The position numbers and the translations under genes were made by a program. A stretch of DNA of 64,000 nucleotides, taken from contig JAHBTL010000011.1 of the NCBI GenBank assembly GCA_019638615.1, positions 96,359 to 160,358 on the forward strand, in the 5' to 3' direction. Origin of the DNA: Chitinophagaceae bacterium (GTDB lineage: Bacteria; Bacteroidota; Bacteroidia; Chitinophagales; Chitinophagaceae). Positions 35,361 through 43,898 of this stretch are shown here, piece by piece. Below the pieces are notes generated by a model, which did no database searches, was not told the origin of the DNA, and saw nothing but the letters and a program-made list of their open reading frames with translations. The stretch's first letter is position 1. Each line of letters opens with the position of its first letter.

Positions 35361-36764
35361 ATGAAGAGATATTTACTGATAGCATTCGCTTTAATGTATT
35401 GCGTTAATAGCAATGCACAACAAAACAGGGGATTGCTTAAGGTTACCTCCAATGGTCATTACCTGCAATATGAAGATGACACTCCCTTCTTCTGGCTGGG
35501 CGATACCGGCTGGGAGTTGTTTCACCGCCTTACTTTGGAAGAAATTACACAATACCTCGACAACCGAAAAAGCAAAGGCTTTAATGTAATACAGGCAGTT
35601 ATTCTTGCAGAGTTAGATGGCATGCATACGCCCAACAGGTACGGCGACTATCCGCTGACTGATAACAACCCCGATCAGCCCAATGAAAAATATTTCAGGC
35701 TTGTAGATACGGTGGTAGCTATGGCGGCTGAAAAAGGAATTGTAATGGCTTTGCTGCCTGCCTGGGGCGATAAGGTAACGCTCAAATACGGTGGTAAAGG
35801 CCCTGTAATTTTTAACCCTGAGAATGCATACCGGTATGGAAAGTTTTTAGGAGCGCGTTATAAGCACGCTGATAATATTGTATGGATACTTGGCGGAGAC
35901 CGCCCGCCGCAGGATGATAAAGACGACTGGAAGCCGGTATATGCCGCTGTGGCCAAAGGCATTGATGAAGGCTCCGGAAAACATTTCCTTAAAACTTTTC
36001 ACCCCGGCGGTTATGTATGGGAAAGCTCTGTTTACCTGCACAATGAGCCCTGGATGGATTTTAATATGATCCAGTCGGGACATGCTGAGCTGGACCAGCC
36101 GGTATGGAAAAATATTTTGAAAGACTGGAACCTTAAGCCAACTAAGCCCACCCTTGATGGCGAGCCCTGCTACGAAGATCATCCGATCAATCCATGGCCC
36201 ACCTGGAATCCTGCCAATGGGTATTTCAGGGATTATGAAGTAAGAAAGCAGTTGTACCGTTCCGTATTTTCCGGCGGGTTCGGTGTTACCTATGGTCATC
36301 ATTCCGTATGGCAATTTTACAATTCTTCTGTCGAAAAGCTGAATTATGCCGACATGTACTGGTATGATGCTATTGACAGGCCGGCTGCTTTCCAGGCTGG
36401 TTATTTAAGAAAGCTGATTGAATCAAGACCGTACCTGAACAGGATACCTGATACATCGCTGGTAATAAGCGGACAGGGCAACACTAATGCATCACATATT
36501 GAGGCTTTCCGCGATGCGGATGGCAGCTATGCCATGATCTATTTACCCATAGGAAAACAGATTGAGATCAATACGGCATTGATAAAAGCAAAACGAATAA
36601 AAGCCTGGTGGTTCAACCCCGGCACAGGAAAAGTAGAAAAAACCATCTCTTTTAAAGCAACGGCAACACATTGGGTTACATCGCCTTCATTGGGCGCTAA
36701 AAATGATTGGGTGCTGGTATTGGATGATCTGTCAAAACAATATGGAGCGCCAGGTGCAAAATAA
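35361..36764 (+). CDS. GH140-type apiosidase (DUF4038 family), secreted
   Basis: After a signal peptide ([20 protein letters not shown]) comes the DUF4038 TIM-barrel. It starts [35 protein letters not shown] and continues with [41 protein letters not shown] and [12 protein letters not shown]. Candidate catalytic acids are the Asp of GGDRP and the Glu of DGEP. A C-terminal all-beta domain (collagen-binding-2-like, ending in WVLVLDDL) follows. GH140 enzymes cleave apiosyl links, as in rhamnogalacturonan II side chains. The neighbouring D-apiose operon supports this reading. I chose the ATG at 35361; 35349 is an in-frame ATG four codons earlier. Confidence 0.85.
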   Translation: MKRYLLIAFALMYCVNSNAQQNRGLLKVTSNGHYLQYEDDTPFFWLGDTGWELFHRLTLEEITQYLDNRKSKGFNVIQAVILAELDGMHTPNRYGDYPLTDNNPDQPNEKYFRLVDTVVAMAAEKGIVMALLPAWGDKVTLKYGGKGPVIFNPENAYRYGKFLGARYKHADNIVWILGGDRPPQDDKDDWKPVYAAVAKGIDEGSGKHFLKTFHPGGYVWESSVYLHNEPWMDFNMIQSGHAELDQPVWKNILKDWNLKPTKPTLDGEPCYEDHPINPWPTWNPANGYFRDYEVRKQLYRSVFSGGFGVTYGHHSVWQFYNSSVEKLNYADMYWYDAIDRPAAFQAGYLRKLIESRPYLNRIPDTSLVISGQGNTNASHIEAFRDADGSYAMIYLPIGKQIEINTALIKAKRIKAWWFNPGTGKVEKTISFKATATHWVTSPSLGAKNDWVLVLDDLSKQYGAPGAK

Positions 36765-36795
36765 CCCTGGTGGCAGGATAGTCATTATCAAGAAT

Positions 36796-38256
36796 ATGCT
36801 CAAATCACATGTAAATATTTTATTACTCCTCGCTGTTTTTTATTCAGGCGCACTTTATTCGCAAAACGTGATCAGGCTGCATCCTGATAATCGCCATTAC
36901 CTGCTGTATCAGAACAAGCCCATTATCCTCATCACGGCTGCGGAGCATTATGGCGCGTTGGTTAATACCGAATTTGATTATGTTGCTTACCTCAATGCTC
37001 TCCAAAAACGGGGAATGAATTATACCCGTATTTTTTCCGGCGCCTACATAGAGGGAGAAAAAGATATTCAATGGATGCGCTATAACAATACGCTTGCTCC
37101 GAAGCCCAGCAAACTGATCGCTCCCTGGAAACGCAGTAACGTGCCTGGTTATGCTAATGGCGACAATAAATTTGACCTGGACCAATGGAATGAAGATTAT
37201 TTCGAAAGGATAAAAGATATTTTAAAGCAGGCCGCAGAGAGAAGCATTATTGTGGAATTTACCCTGTTTGGCAACCAGTACAGCGACAGCGTATATGCCT
37301 GGTCACCGCTATACCCGGATAATAATATCCGGCAGGTGGGCATCAAAAGAAAAAACGGTTTCCTGGATTTTCAGTCTTTAAAAGACCCGGTGCTGGTAGC
37401 CCGGCAGGAAGCGATGGTCGTTAAGATAGTGAAAGAACTAAATGATTTTGATAACCTGTATTATGAAATATCCAATGAGCCTTATAACGAGGTGAAAGAC
37501 CCTTTGCCGGTAGACCAGTGGCATGTGCATATCGCAAACCTTATTCGGGAAACGGAAAAAGAGCTGCCCAAACAACACCTAATTGCTTCTAACCAGGCCA
37601 TCTTCAGTAACCCATTGGTTGATATTGCGAATTATCATTACGTGCATATACCCGACCTGCCTCGTTTTGATTCACTGCTGCTTCTCAATAAAGTGATCGG
37701 TATGGATGAAACCATGGGTACGCTGAAGGATGTGGACGCAAATGATGCGCGTGTGGAGGCCTGGGATTTTATTTTACACGGAGGAGGCATTTACAATAAC
37801 CTGAGCTGGGAATATACACCGGAAAAGCCTGCAGGCTTAGCCGGGACAGATACTGTACATCAGTATTTCAGCTACCTGCAAAAATTCATCAGCGGCTTTG
37901 ACTATACAAAAATGAACTATTCTCCGGAGCTGCTGATCAAAACACCTGGTAAAGCTATTACCCGTTTACTGGCTGAACCGGGCAGGCAGTATGCGCTGTA
38001 TATCCATCACAGCACACCCGATATTGCTGAACCGCCACGTGGAACGGCCGTTTGGAAATATGAAGCAGATACTACCATGTTCAGCGATACAATAACATTG
38101 CATTTTAAAGCCGGCAGATATGAAGCCAGGTGGTATGATCCTTCAACCGGAGACTGGATAGGAAAACCCGTGAGATGGAAACAAAAAGATGGAAACCATA
38201 CCTTCTTTACACCATCTTTCACAACTGATATCGCGCTTAGAATAACAGGCAAATAA
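36796..38256 (+). CDS. Secreted glycoside hydrolase of clan GH-A type, family unassigned
   Basis: The signal peptide (MLKSHVNILLLLAVFYSGALYSQ) argues for the ATG at 36796, 31 bases after the GH140 stop; an upstream ATG at 36703 would overlap that gene. The barrel shows VIRLHPDNRHYLLYQNKPIILITAAEHYGA, GMNYTRIFSGAY and NLYYEISNEPYNE. The NEP after strand 4 is the acid/base signature of GH-A enzymes, and VIGMDETMG may hold the nucleophile Glu. A C-terminal beta domain (YALYIHHSTPD..) follows. I do not recognise the exact family. Its place directly behind a GH140 enzyme suggests it acts on the same glycan. Confidence 0.7.
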   Translation: MLKSHVNILLLLAVFYSGALYSQNVIRLHPDNRHYLLYQNKPIILITAAEHYGALVNTEFDYVAYLNALQKRGMNYTRIFSGAYIEGEKDIQWMRYNNTLAPKPSKLIAPWKRSNVPGYANGDNKFDLDQWNEDYFERIKDILKQAAERSIIVEFTLFGNQYSDSVYAWSPLYPDNNIRQVGIKRKNGFLDFQSLKDPVLVARQEAMVVKIVKELNDFDNLYYEISNEPYNEVKDPLPVDQWHVHIANLIRETEKELPKQHLIASNQAIFSNPLVDIANYHYVHIPDLPRFDSLLLLNKVIGMDETMGTLKDVDANDARVEAWDFILHGGGIYNNLSWEYTPEKPAGLAGTDTVHQYFSYLQKFISGFDYTKMNYSPELLIKTPGKAITRLLAEPGRQYALYIHHSTPDIAEPPRGTAVWKYEADTTMFSDTITLHFKAGRYEARWYDPSTGDWIGKPVRWKQKDGNHTFFTPSFTTDIALRITGK

Positions 38257-38284
38257 TACAAGTTGCGTATGATTTAAGACAATG

Positions 38285-38328
38285 GTGCTAAGCGAACCTG
38301 CCTGACGACAGTCAGGGACACTTAGCAC
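38285..38328. terminator. Nested hairpin between convergent genes
   Basis: GTGCTAAG / CTTAGCAC (8 bp) encloses CCTGAC / GTCAGG (6 bp, 4-nt loop). It lies 28 bases beyond the stop of the GH gene and 18 before the end of the convergent ATPase gene. It may end transcription from both sides, but it lacks a U-tract. Confidence 0.4.
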
Positions 38329-38346
38329 AGCAGGGGATCATACTGG

Positions 38347-39135
38347 TCAAAAATTTCTATCCTCAAATTTTTGAATATACAGCATTGGCCTGAATACAAA
38401 AGTATTTAGCACGCCGAAATTATTCTTTTGAACCTTAATATAAACTTTTTCATGCCTGAAAGCGACTGTGTCAATCAGCAAAAGGACATCTGAATAATAC
38501 TCAAAGCCCTGAAAAATTTTTGATTGAAAATGAATATTCTTCATCATAGAAGTAGCAACAATTGAAATTTTAAGATGTAAGCACATTTTTTTGATGCTGC
38601 TCAGCATTTCGACAATTGTATACCGGTTTTTAATAAACAACGATTGTATACTGTCAATGAAAAAAATACCGGATCCATATGCTGATTTCCATTTTGAGAA
38701 ATACGCGACCAATTGATTTTCATTCTCAAATCTAATAGCACGTAGTTGCAATTTATGACATGCATTGCTTACCCACCGGCTTTGTATCAATGCTATTTCA
38801 TCGGCTTCCAATTTTCCTCTTTGTATTTTTTCAAGCCATATCCCGGTGAGGCTTGATATATACCGCTCTATCCAGGCGGAAGAAGACAGGTCAGTTGAAA
38901 GTACCGGTATATACTCTTGCCTTTCAATATACCGAAATGCATTTATCAATGAAATAGTAAAAGATGTTTTTCCGCATTGCGGATTACCGGCAATTATATA
39001 AAGTCCGGGATTAGCAAAACCCTGTACATCTGCTTCTAATACTTTAAAAGTATTGTCCCGGGTTACATTAAGCTTATCAGCAAGTTGGATATTCCTGATG
39101 CGCGATAAGATCATATCAAATTCGTAGCTGATCAT
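38347..39135 (-). CDS. Stand-alone DnaB C-terminal-like RecA-fold ATPase
   Basis: The 262-residue protein has a Walker A loop, GNPQCGKTSF (about residue 51), and a Walker B-like strand, SGIFFIDSIQSL. It also has the DnaB-type phrase GLYIIAGNPQCGKTSFTISL preceded by DNTFKVLEADVQGFANPG. The DnaB N-terminal domain is absent and the C-terminal part is short, so it is not the replicative helicase. The coding sequence is more AT-rich than its neighbours. It sits back to back with the gene at 39347, and together they separate the two arms of the apiose locus. The role is unknown; a mobile or defence-related function is only a guess. Confidence 0.65.
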   Translation of the reverse strand: MISYEFDMILSRIRNIQLADKLNVTRDNTFKVLEADVQGFANPGLYIIAGNPQCGKTSFTISLINAFRYIERQEYIPVLSTDLSSSAWIERYISSLTGIWLEKIQRGKLEADEIALIQSRWVSNACHKLQLRAIRFENENQLVAYFSKWKSAYGSGIFFIDSIQSLFIKNRYTIVEMLSSIKKMCLHLKISIVATSMMKNIHFQSKIFQGFEYYSDVLLLIDTVAFRHEKVYIKVQKNNFGVLNTFVFRPMLYIQKFEDRNF

Positions 39136-39346
39136 ATGATATAAGAAGTTTTGGAATTATATTCATTTGCATTTGCAAAGCTATAAATGAAGTGAAGGCA
39201 AGACATTTCATTTCTGCCTGTTTTATTCACCTTATAGAAAAGTTATACAAAACAATCAACCAGTTTTTCACAGACGATAATAATTTAATAAAATTTTCAT
39301 ACAAATATTCCCGTTGTACGGTATACTATTTTAATCAATTTTACTT
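39136..39346. promoter_or_regulatory. AT-rich divergent promoter region
   Basis: This is 211 AT-rich bases between two divergent genes. Minus-strand TAGCTTTG (39176-39183) matches TAnnTTTG, with a TTG 15 bases further up, closer than the usual 19-21. On the plus strand only weak TA-rich candidates (GGTATACTATTTTAA) precede 39347. Confidence 0.3.
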
Positions 39347-40186
39347 ATGCGCGTTTTTTCAGAAAAAAATTTTGATAAGCTTTCCGAAGCATATGATATC
39401 CTTTTCAAGAGAAATATAGAAGCGTTTGCAGAAGCGCAAAAGCAATCTAAAACAAATCGTGCTGAAAAAAATTATACGGTTTTTTATCCTTCCTTTGGTG
39501 TTAAAAAAAAGGATTGCAAGTTTTTAGTTTACGGGCAGGCAGTCAAAGGGTGGAAACTCAATTTCAATGCTTTCGCTGAACTCAACCGGAATGGATTTTC
39601 TCAAAAACTGCTTGAAGAAAGTATTGAATATTCTAACGCATATCATGCATCTCAAAATCACAATCCACTTGACCGGATTAATATATACTGGTCAAATGCC
39701 AGCTATAATAATTTCGTAAAAACGGAAAAAGACAGGCAATTCTACGAACCTTCTGATTTCAGGGTGCACAGATCCTTCTTCTGGAACGTGATTTACAAAT
39801 TGATATGTGAACATTACGATCTGGATAAAAACTCATTCCATTGGAGCAGCAAACCGGTGTGGTCGAATTTATACAAAATTGCTCCTTCTGAAAGAGAAAA
39901 CCCTTCTCCGCAGGAAAAAGAACTTCAGCAAAAGATTTCACTTGAACTGGTAAGAAAAGAACTTGATGAGATACAGCCGGTGTATTGTATTGTGTTGACC
40001 AATCGTAGCTGGTGGCTCCCGTTTCAGAAAGATCTCAAAACAGAAAATATACCCTTTGTTAAAAACAGTGTCATTGAATCTGTAGAGAAATATGGAAGGA
40101 CAACTATTATAGTGACTTCAAGGCCATTCGCGGGCAATAGTGCCGACCATGCCGGCAAAATTTCGGAAGTCCTGGAAGCTGTTTAA
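39347..40186 (+). CDS. Uncharacterised protein, possibly related to the uracil-DNA glycosylase superfamily
   Basis: This 279-residue soluble protein has no signal peptide. KFLVYGQAVKGW after a predicted strand resembles the motif 1 region of UDG-like folds. VWSNLYKIAP, then LVRKELDEIQPVYCIVLTN and TIIVTSRPFAGNSADHAGKI recall the order of strands and the late loop of that superfamily. No canonical catalytic Asp or HPSP motif can be named, so this is a weak structural guess. It stands divergent from the DnaB-C-like ATPase. The two may form a functional pair, as both have nucleic-acid-linked folds and share AT-rich composition. Confidence 0.5.
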   Translation: MRVFSEKNFDKLSEAYDILFKRNIEAFAEAQKQSKTNRAEKNYTVFYPSFGVKKKDCKFLVYGQAVKGWKLNFNAFAELNRNGFSQKLLEESIEYSNAYHASQNHNPLDRINIYWSNASYNNFVKTEKDRQFYEPSDFRVHRSFFWNVIYKLICEHYDLDKNSFHWSSKPVWSNLYKIAPSERENPSPQEKELQQKISLELVRKELDEIQPVYCIVLTNRSWWLPFQKDLKTENIPFVKNSVIESVEKYGRTTIIVTSRPFAGNSADHAGKISEVLEAV

Positions 40187-40274
40187 AAATCACATTATTC
40201 ACATATACTTCTTCCAGCACCGTTGCGGCCTTTTCAGGTATCGAAAAGAAGGCGATAAGATTGAACTTTCTCTT

Positions 40275-41906
40275 TTATAAACTGAGCTGAAACTTCAGCT
40301 CTTTACCAGCCTCGTTGTTGAATATGATTTGCGTACCGGAAGCTCCGACACTTTTCGTCATGGTTGCTGCTCTGAATGATTGTAACTGCGCCAACACGCG
40401 ATATAAAGGAGAATTTTCACCTGCTGTCCCTGCAATGCCGCTATCTCCTGTTGTTTTGAAGAAGGTTACCTGCTGCACATCGCGCAACTGAAAAAGGCAC
40501 AGCAGGAACCAGCCTGCGCCAAACCATGTATTTTGCCTGGCATCGAAATTATTTACGAGCGCATGTCTTGCACTCCCTGCACCATCGTGATTTTTCCTTT
40601 TCTTAAACGTAACCGGTGAAACAAAAACGGGCTTATCAGTAAAAGACCGGATGGTTTGGATAATGTCAGGAATGGTTTCGATATTCTCCAGTATGGTCTT
40701 CTCATCAAAGCTGTGCACCTGGGGGTTCAGGCTGAAGCTGATAAAGTCAAATTCATCATGCTGCGGTCTTTGCCGGTTCAATTCCGTAAAATAGATATCG
40801 GTACCATAGCCGACCATTATGGAGGGAAATGATCTTTTCAATAAAGGATAAAAATATTCCTGCAAGAAGGGTGGAGTTACTTTATAGCCTTTGTGTTGCG
40901 GTAATATAGATTTGATATCATACTTTCCACGAGAGATTGTTGATATAAATTCTTTGATCTCCTCCCTGTAATTATCCGTGAAAAACAGCACCAGCTCCAG
41001 CGCTGCGCCGATCGCTTTTGCATTGGGGCAGTGGATGTTGAACAGGGATTGCCAGTCTTTTTCAAAGTCCAGCTCAGCCCGGTAATGCATCAACGAAAGC
41101 GCCTGCAGCGCTTCTATTTCCCCGGCGGTTAGCAACGCTGGTTCATCCGCTGCCGAAATTCCTATAGCGGAAACTATACTTGTTTCAATATCCGGTATCT
41201 CTACTGCAGTTTCAGTCTCGTTTTCCTTAATATCAACGCTCAGGCGTACGCTTTGCTGCAGGGCTTCGCCAACGTTCACCTCAAAAGGAAAGGGAAGCGC
41301 CAGCAGGCGACTGTATATTTTATAGGAATGATCCATCCAGTTACGCTGGTCTTCCGCTTCAAATGCATCCCCCGAAAAGTGGAGCTGTACAGCAGTATTG
41401 TTTTCTGTTGTCCAATGCAATTGTTCTATCTCGCTCAAAGGCTGATTAGGGCTGATGTTTTCAGGGAAACAGGTGATTGTACTTTCTCCTGAAGGATGGG
41501 TGACAGTTACAGGTATACCTGTACATTCCTTTACCGGAAGATGTACACACAACCCGATACGGCAGGCTTTGAAACGGGTTAACGCTTTTCCGTTTATTTG
41601 AAATGCAATAGTGTCATCGGGGCCTCCTTCAATACGACATGCTGCTTCATATACAATATCATCCTGCCGGTAATGTGCAGTATAAGTAATGGTAAAGCTG
41701 TCTTCGTCATGCCGGATATGTTCATCAGTAATAGTAAAAGCTACCGTTCCCCAGTTTATATCCCGCACCGCGCCATAGATCATGCGAACGATCTCCGTAT
41801 TGCCGGCTTTGATATATCGCAGGCTGCCTTCTTCATACCGGCAGGTAAGATTTTTAGTGTAAAGTGCTACAGAAGCGGGCAGATCTATATCGAAAGGAAT
41901 ATGCAT
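40275..41906 (-). CDS. apnL: Predicted D-apionate lactonase, ApnL-like
   Basis: ApnL opens D-apionolactone to D-apionate in D-apiose catabolism. This 543-residue cytoplasmic protein has an N-terminal beta-sandwich-like part (VRMIYGAVRDINWGTVAF) and a middle TIM-barrel with YGTDIYFTELNRQRPQHDEFDFISFSLNPQVHSFDE and PVFVSPVTFKKR. Near the C-terminus are DARQNTWFGAGWFLLCLFQL and VTFFKTTGDSGI. These phrases fit what I recall of ApnL; it is somewhat shorter than other members. It is the last gene of a seven-gene operon that also encodes ApsD-, ApnO- and OiaC-like enzymes. That context makes the call much stronger than the sequence alone. It starts 11 bases after the binding-protein gene. Confidence 0.75.
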   Translation of the reverse strand: MHIPFDIDLPASVALYTKNLTCRYEEGSLRYIKAGNTEIVRMIYGAVRDINWGTVAFTITDEHIRHDEDSFTITYTAHYRQDDIVYEAACRIEGGPDDTIAFQINGKALTRFKACRIGLCVHLPVKECTGIPVTVTHPSGESTITCFPENISPNQPLSEIEQLHWTTENNTAVQLHFSGDAFEAEDQRNWMDHSYKIYSRLLALPFPFEVNVGEALQQSVRLSVDIKENETETAVEIPDIETSIVSAIGISAADEPALLTAGEIEALQALSLMHYRAELDFEKDWQSLFNIHCPNAKAIGAALELVLFFTDNYREEIKEFISTISRGKYDIKSILPQHKGYKVTPPFLQEYFYPLLKRSFPSIMVGYGTDIYFTELNRQRPQHDEFDFISFSLNPQVHSFDEKTILENIETIPDIIQTIRSFTDKPVFVSPVTFKKRKNHDGAGSARHALVNNFDARQNTWFGAGWFLLCLFQLRDVQQVTFFKTTGDSGIAGTAGENSPLYRVLAQLQSFRAATMTKSVGASGTQIIFNNEAGKELKFQLSL

Positions 41907-41917
41907 GATACCTGCAA

Positions 41918-42931
41918 TTATTGCATAAACTGGTCTACATTATTTTTATCAATTTCTATAGATCCTGTGATCACGGTTTGCGGGATTGGAACTACACCGG
42001 CACTGGCATCATCTGCAGATAAGGGCATTGTTTTATGCCGCATGTCAAACAAAAATTGTGCGCCAAGCCAGGTGAATAATTCTCTTTTTTGCCCAACCAG
42101 GTAATCTATTACTCCTTCTTTTACCAGCGCCAGGTGCTCGGGTTCGGCATCTACCGTAGTGATTCTGATCTTCCCTGCTTTGCCGGCTTCTTTTACGGAA
42201 AGCGCTATACCCGGCCCGGAGTTGGAATCAAATCCTCCTATGCCTGCCAGGTCAGGGTTGGCCGTTAGTAAATCAGCAGTAATCCTCGCAGCCGTTTCCA
42301 CATTCGCTTTATCATCGTACTTACCAATAAACTCAATGCCGGGAAATTTTTTCAGTGCATCCTGGAACCCATTAAAGCCGGCTTCCATATTTTCCATGCC
42401 CAATATACCCATACAGGCAACCTTTCCATTTCCTCCAATGATCTTTGCCATGCGCTCGCCCTGCAGCCTGCCCATTTCATACCAGTCGCTGCCGATAAAA
42501 CAATGCCTGTCTGAGTTAGGTATATCCGAATCATATACTACGGTTGGGATGCCGGCATCTGTTGCTTTTTTGATCACCTGCGCTATACCGGGATCTGTGC
42601 CATTGATGAGCAACCCTGCCGGCTTACCGGGTATTACCTGCTCAATAGTTGCGATTTGCGTAGGCACATCCCATTCAGAGGGACCAAGGATGGATACCTT
42701 TACGGCTGTTTTTTTGCCCCATGCTAAAAAAGCTTTTTGGTCATGATTTACGTACAAGGGTAAATTAACGGCAGTGGTTACCATCACATATTCTTCATCA
42801 GGCGATACTTCGTCTGCTGTAATAAATTTTTTCTCTCCCTTTGTGGTGCCTGCGGTGCTGCTGCCGGAACGTGGAGGCAGCTCACAGGAGAAGAGAAACA
42901 ATACCAGTATGTACACTATGCCTTTATACAT
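41918..42931 (-). CDS. ABC sugar importer, periplasmic binding lipoprotein (RbsB-like), predicted D-apiose-specific
   Basis: A signal peptide ends in FLFSC, with cysteine 16 the likely lipid anchor to the inner membrane. The type 1 periplasmic binding fold of the ribose/galactose group is visible in LLINGTDPGIAQVIKKATDAGIPTVVYDSD, HCFIGSDWYEMGRLQGERMAKII and IRITTVDAEPEHLALVKEGVIDYLVGQ. The gene lies between permease and lactonase, 6 bases after the permease stop. Specificity for D-apiose is inferred from the operon. The lipid anchor is unlike the free proteins of Proteobacteria. Confidence 0.9.
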   Translation of the reverse strand: MYKGIVYILVLFLFSCELPPRSGSSTAGTTKGEKKFITADEVSPDEEYVMVTTAVNLPLYVNHDQKAFLAWGKKTAVKVSILGPSEWDVPTQIATIEQVIPGKPAGLLINGTDPGIAQVIKKATDAGIPTVVYDSDIPNSDRHCFIGSDWYEMGRLQGERMAKIIGGNGKVACMGILGMENMEAGFNGFQDALKKFPGIEFIGKYDDKANVETAARITADLLTANPDLAGIGGFDSNSGPGIALSVKEAGKAGKIRITTVDAEPEHLALVKEGVIDYLVGQKRELFTWLGAQFLFDMRHKTMPLSADDASAGVVPIPQTVITGSIEIDKNNVDQFMQ

Positions 42932-42937
42932 GAGTTG

Positions 42938-43885
42938 TTATTTTTCCATTTTTTTCAGAATGAGCTGATCTATGCCAACAGCTATGATAAGTATTGCGCC
43001 GAGTATTACTTCCTGCCAGTATCCCGACACGCGGCTCAGAATAAGTAAATTATTAATAAGCGCCATAAATAAAGCGCCCAAAAAAGAACCCCATATTTTC
43101 CCATAGCCGCCGGAAAGACTTGCGCCGCCCAATATAACAGCAGTGATCACCCGCATTTCCAAACCTCTGCCTGATGTTGATAGTGCAGCACCTAATCTCG
43201 ATGATAGCAAAATACCCGCTACGCCGGCAAGGGTTGCTGAAATAACAAATGCCCATACTTTCATTTTTTCCACGTTGATACCTGATAGCCTCGCTGCTTT
43301 TTCGCTACCACCAATAAAATAGTATCGCCGGAAAAAAGACGTGTTTTTGGTGAGATAAGCAAACACTATCACCACCAGCAGCATATACCAGACCGGCATT
43401 TGCAGTCCAAATAATTTCGACTGGCCAATAACAGTATACTCATAAGGAAAGTTCTGTATGCCCGCGCCGCTCAGCATTAATGCAAAGCCACGTACTATGC
43501 CCATCATGGCCAATGTTTGTATCATGGGGTTAATGCCAACCCGGGCAATAAGCCAGCCATTAATAAACCCTATCAGCACAGAGCCCGCAACACCGGCCAT
43601 GATAGCCGGCACAAAATTTACGTGATGGTAATACATTAAATACCCCGCCATACCACCTGCAAAAGCCACAACAGAGCCTACGGAAAGATCAAACATGCCG
43701 GCGATCATCAGCACCATCATTCCAACAGCCACAATCGTATCAATGGAAAGATTGAGCATCAACTGGGAGAAATTATCAATGGTGGGGAACTTATTTGGGA
43801 ATACGATTGCCATTACAATGCAAAGCAGCAGTATACTACCGCCCAATGTAAATACCCGGTCTGTGAACCTGTCTTTCAGTTTCAT
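42938..43885 (-). CDS. ABC sugar importer, permease (RbsC-like)
   Basis: The protein has 315 residues and eight to ten hydrophobic helices. It has the family phrases MFDLSVGSVVAFAGGMAGYL, GFINGWLIARVGINPMIQTLAMMGIVRGFAL and VITAVILGGASLSGGYGKIWGSFLGALFM. These place it in the ribose/xylose/AI-2 branch (PF02653). It forms the membrane channel of the importer encoded by its neighbours and starts 13 bases after the ATPase stop. Confidence 0.94.
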   Translation of the reverse strand: MKLKDRFTDRVFTLGGSILLLCIVMAIVFPNKFPTIDNFSQLMLNLSIDTIVAVGMMVLMIAGMFDLSVGSVVAFAGGMAGYLMYYHHVNFVPAIMAGVAGSVLIGFINGWLIARVGINPMIQTLAMMGIVRGFALMLSGAGIQNFPYEYTVIGQSKLFGLQMPVWYMLLVVIVFAYLTKNTSFFRRYYFIGGSEKAARLSGINVEKMKVWAFVISATLAGVAGILLSSRLGAALSTSGRGLEMRVITAVILGGASLSGGYGKIWGSFLGALFMALINNLLILSRVSGYWQEVILGAILIIAVGIDQLILKKMEK

Positions 43886-43898
43886 TATAGCAAGTTTG

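Noticed and set aside
38347-39135. Replicative helicase dnaB
   Set aside because: It is only 262 residues and lacks the N-terminal domain; it is a stand-alone relative of the C-terminal ATPase.
40275-41906. Glycoside hydrolase
   Set aside because: It has a TIM-barrel-like middle, but no signal peptide or GH motif that I recognise, and the operon context favours the lactonase ApnL.
42159-42746. 195-codon plus-strand ORF
   Set aside because: It is antisense to the sugar-binding lipoprotein gene and low in complexity.
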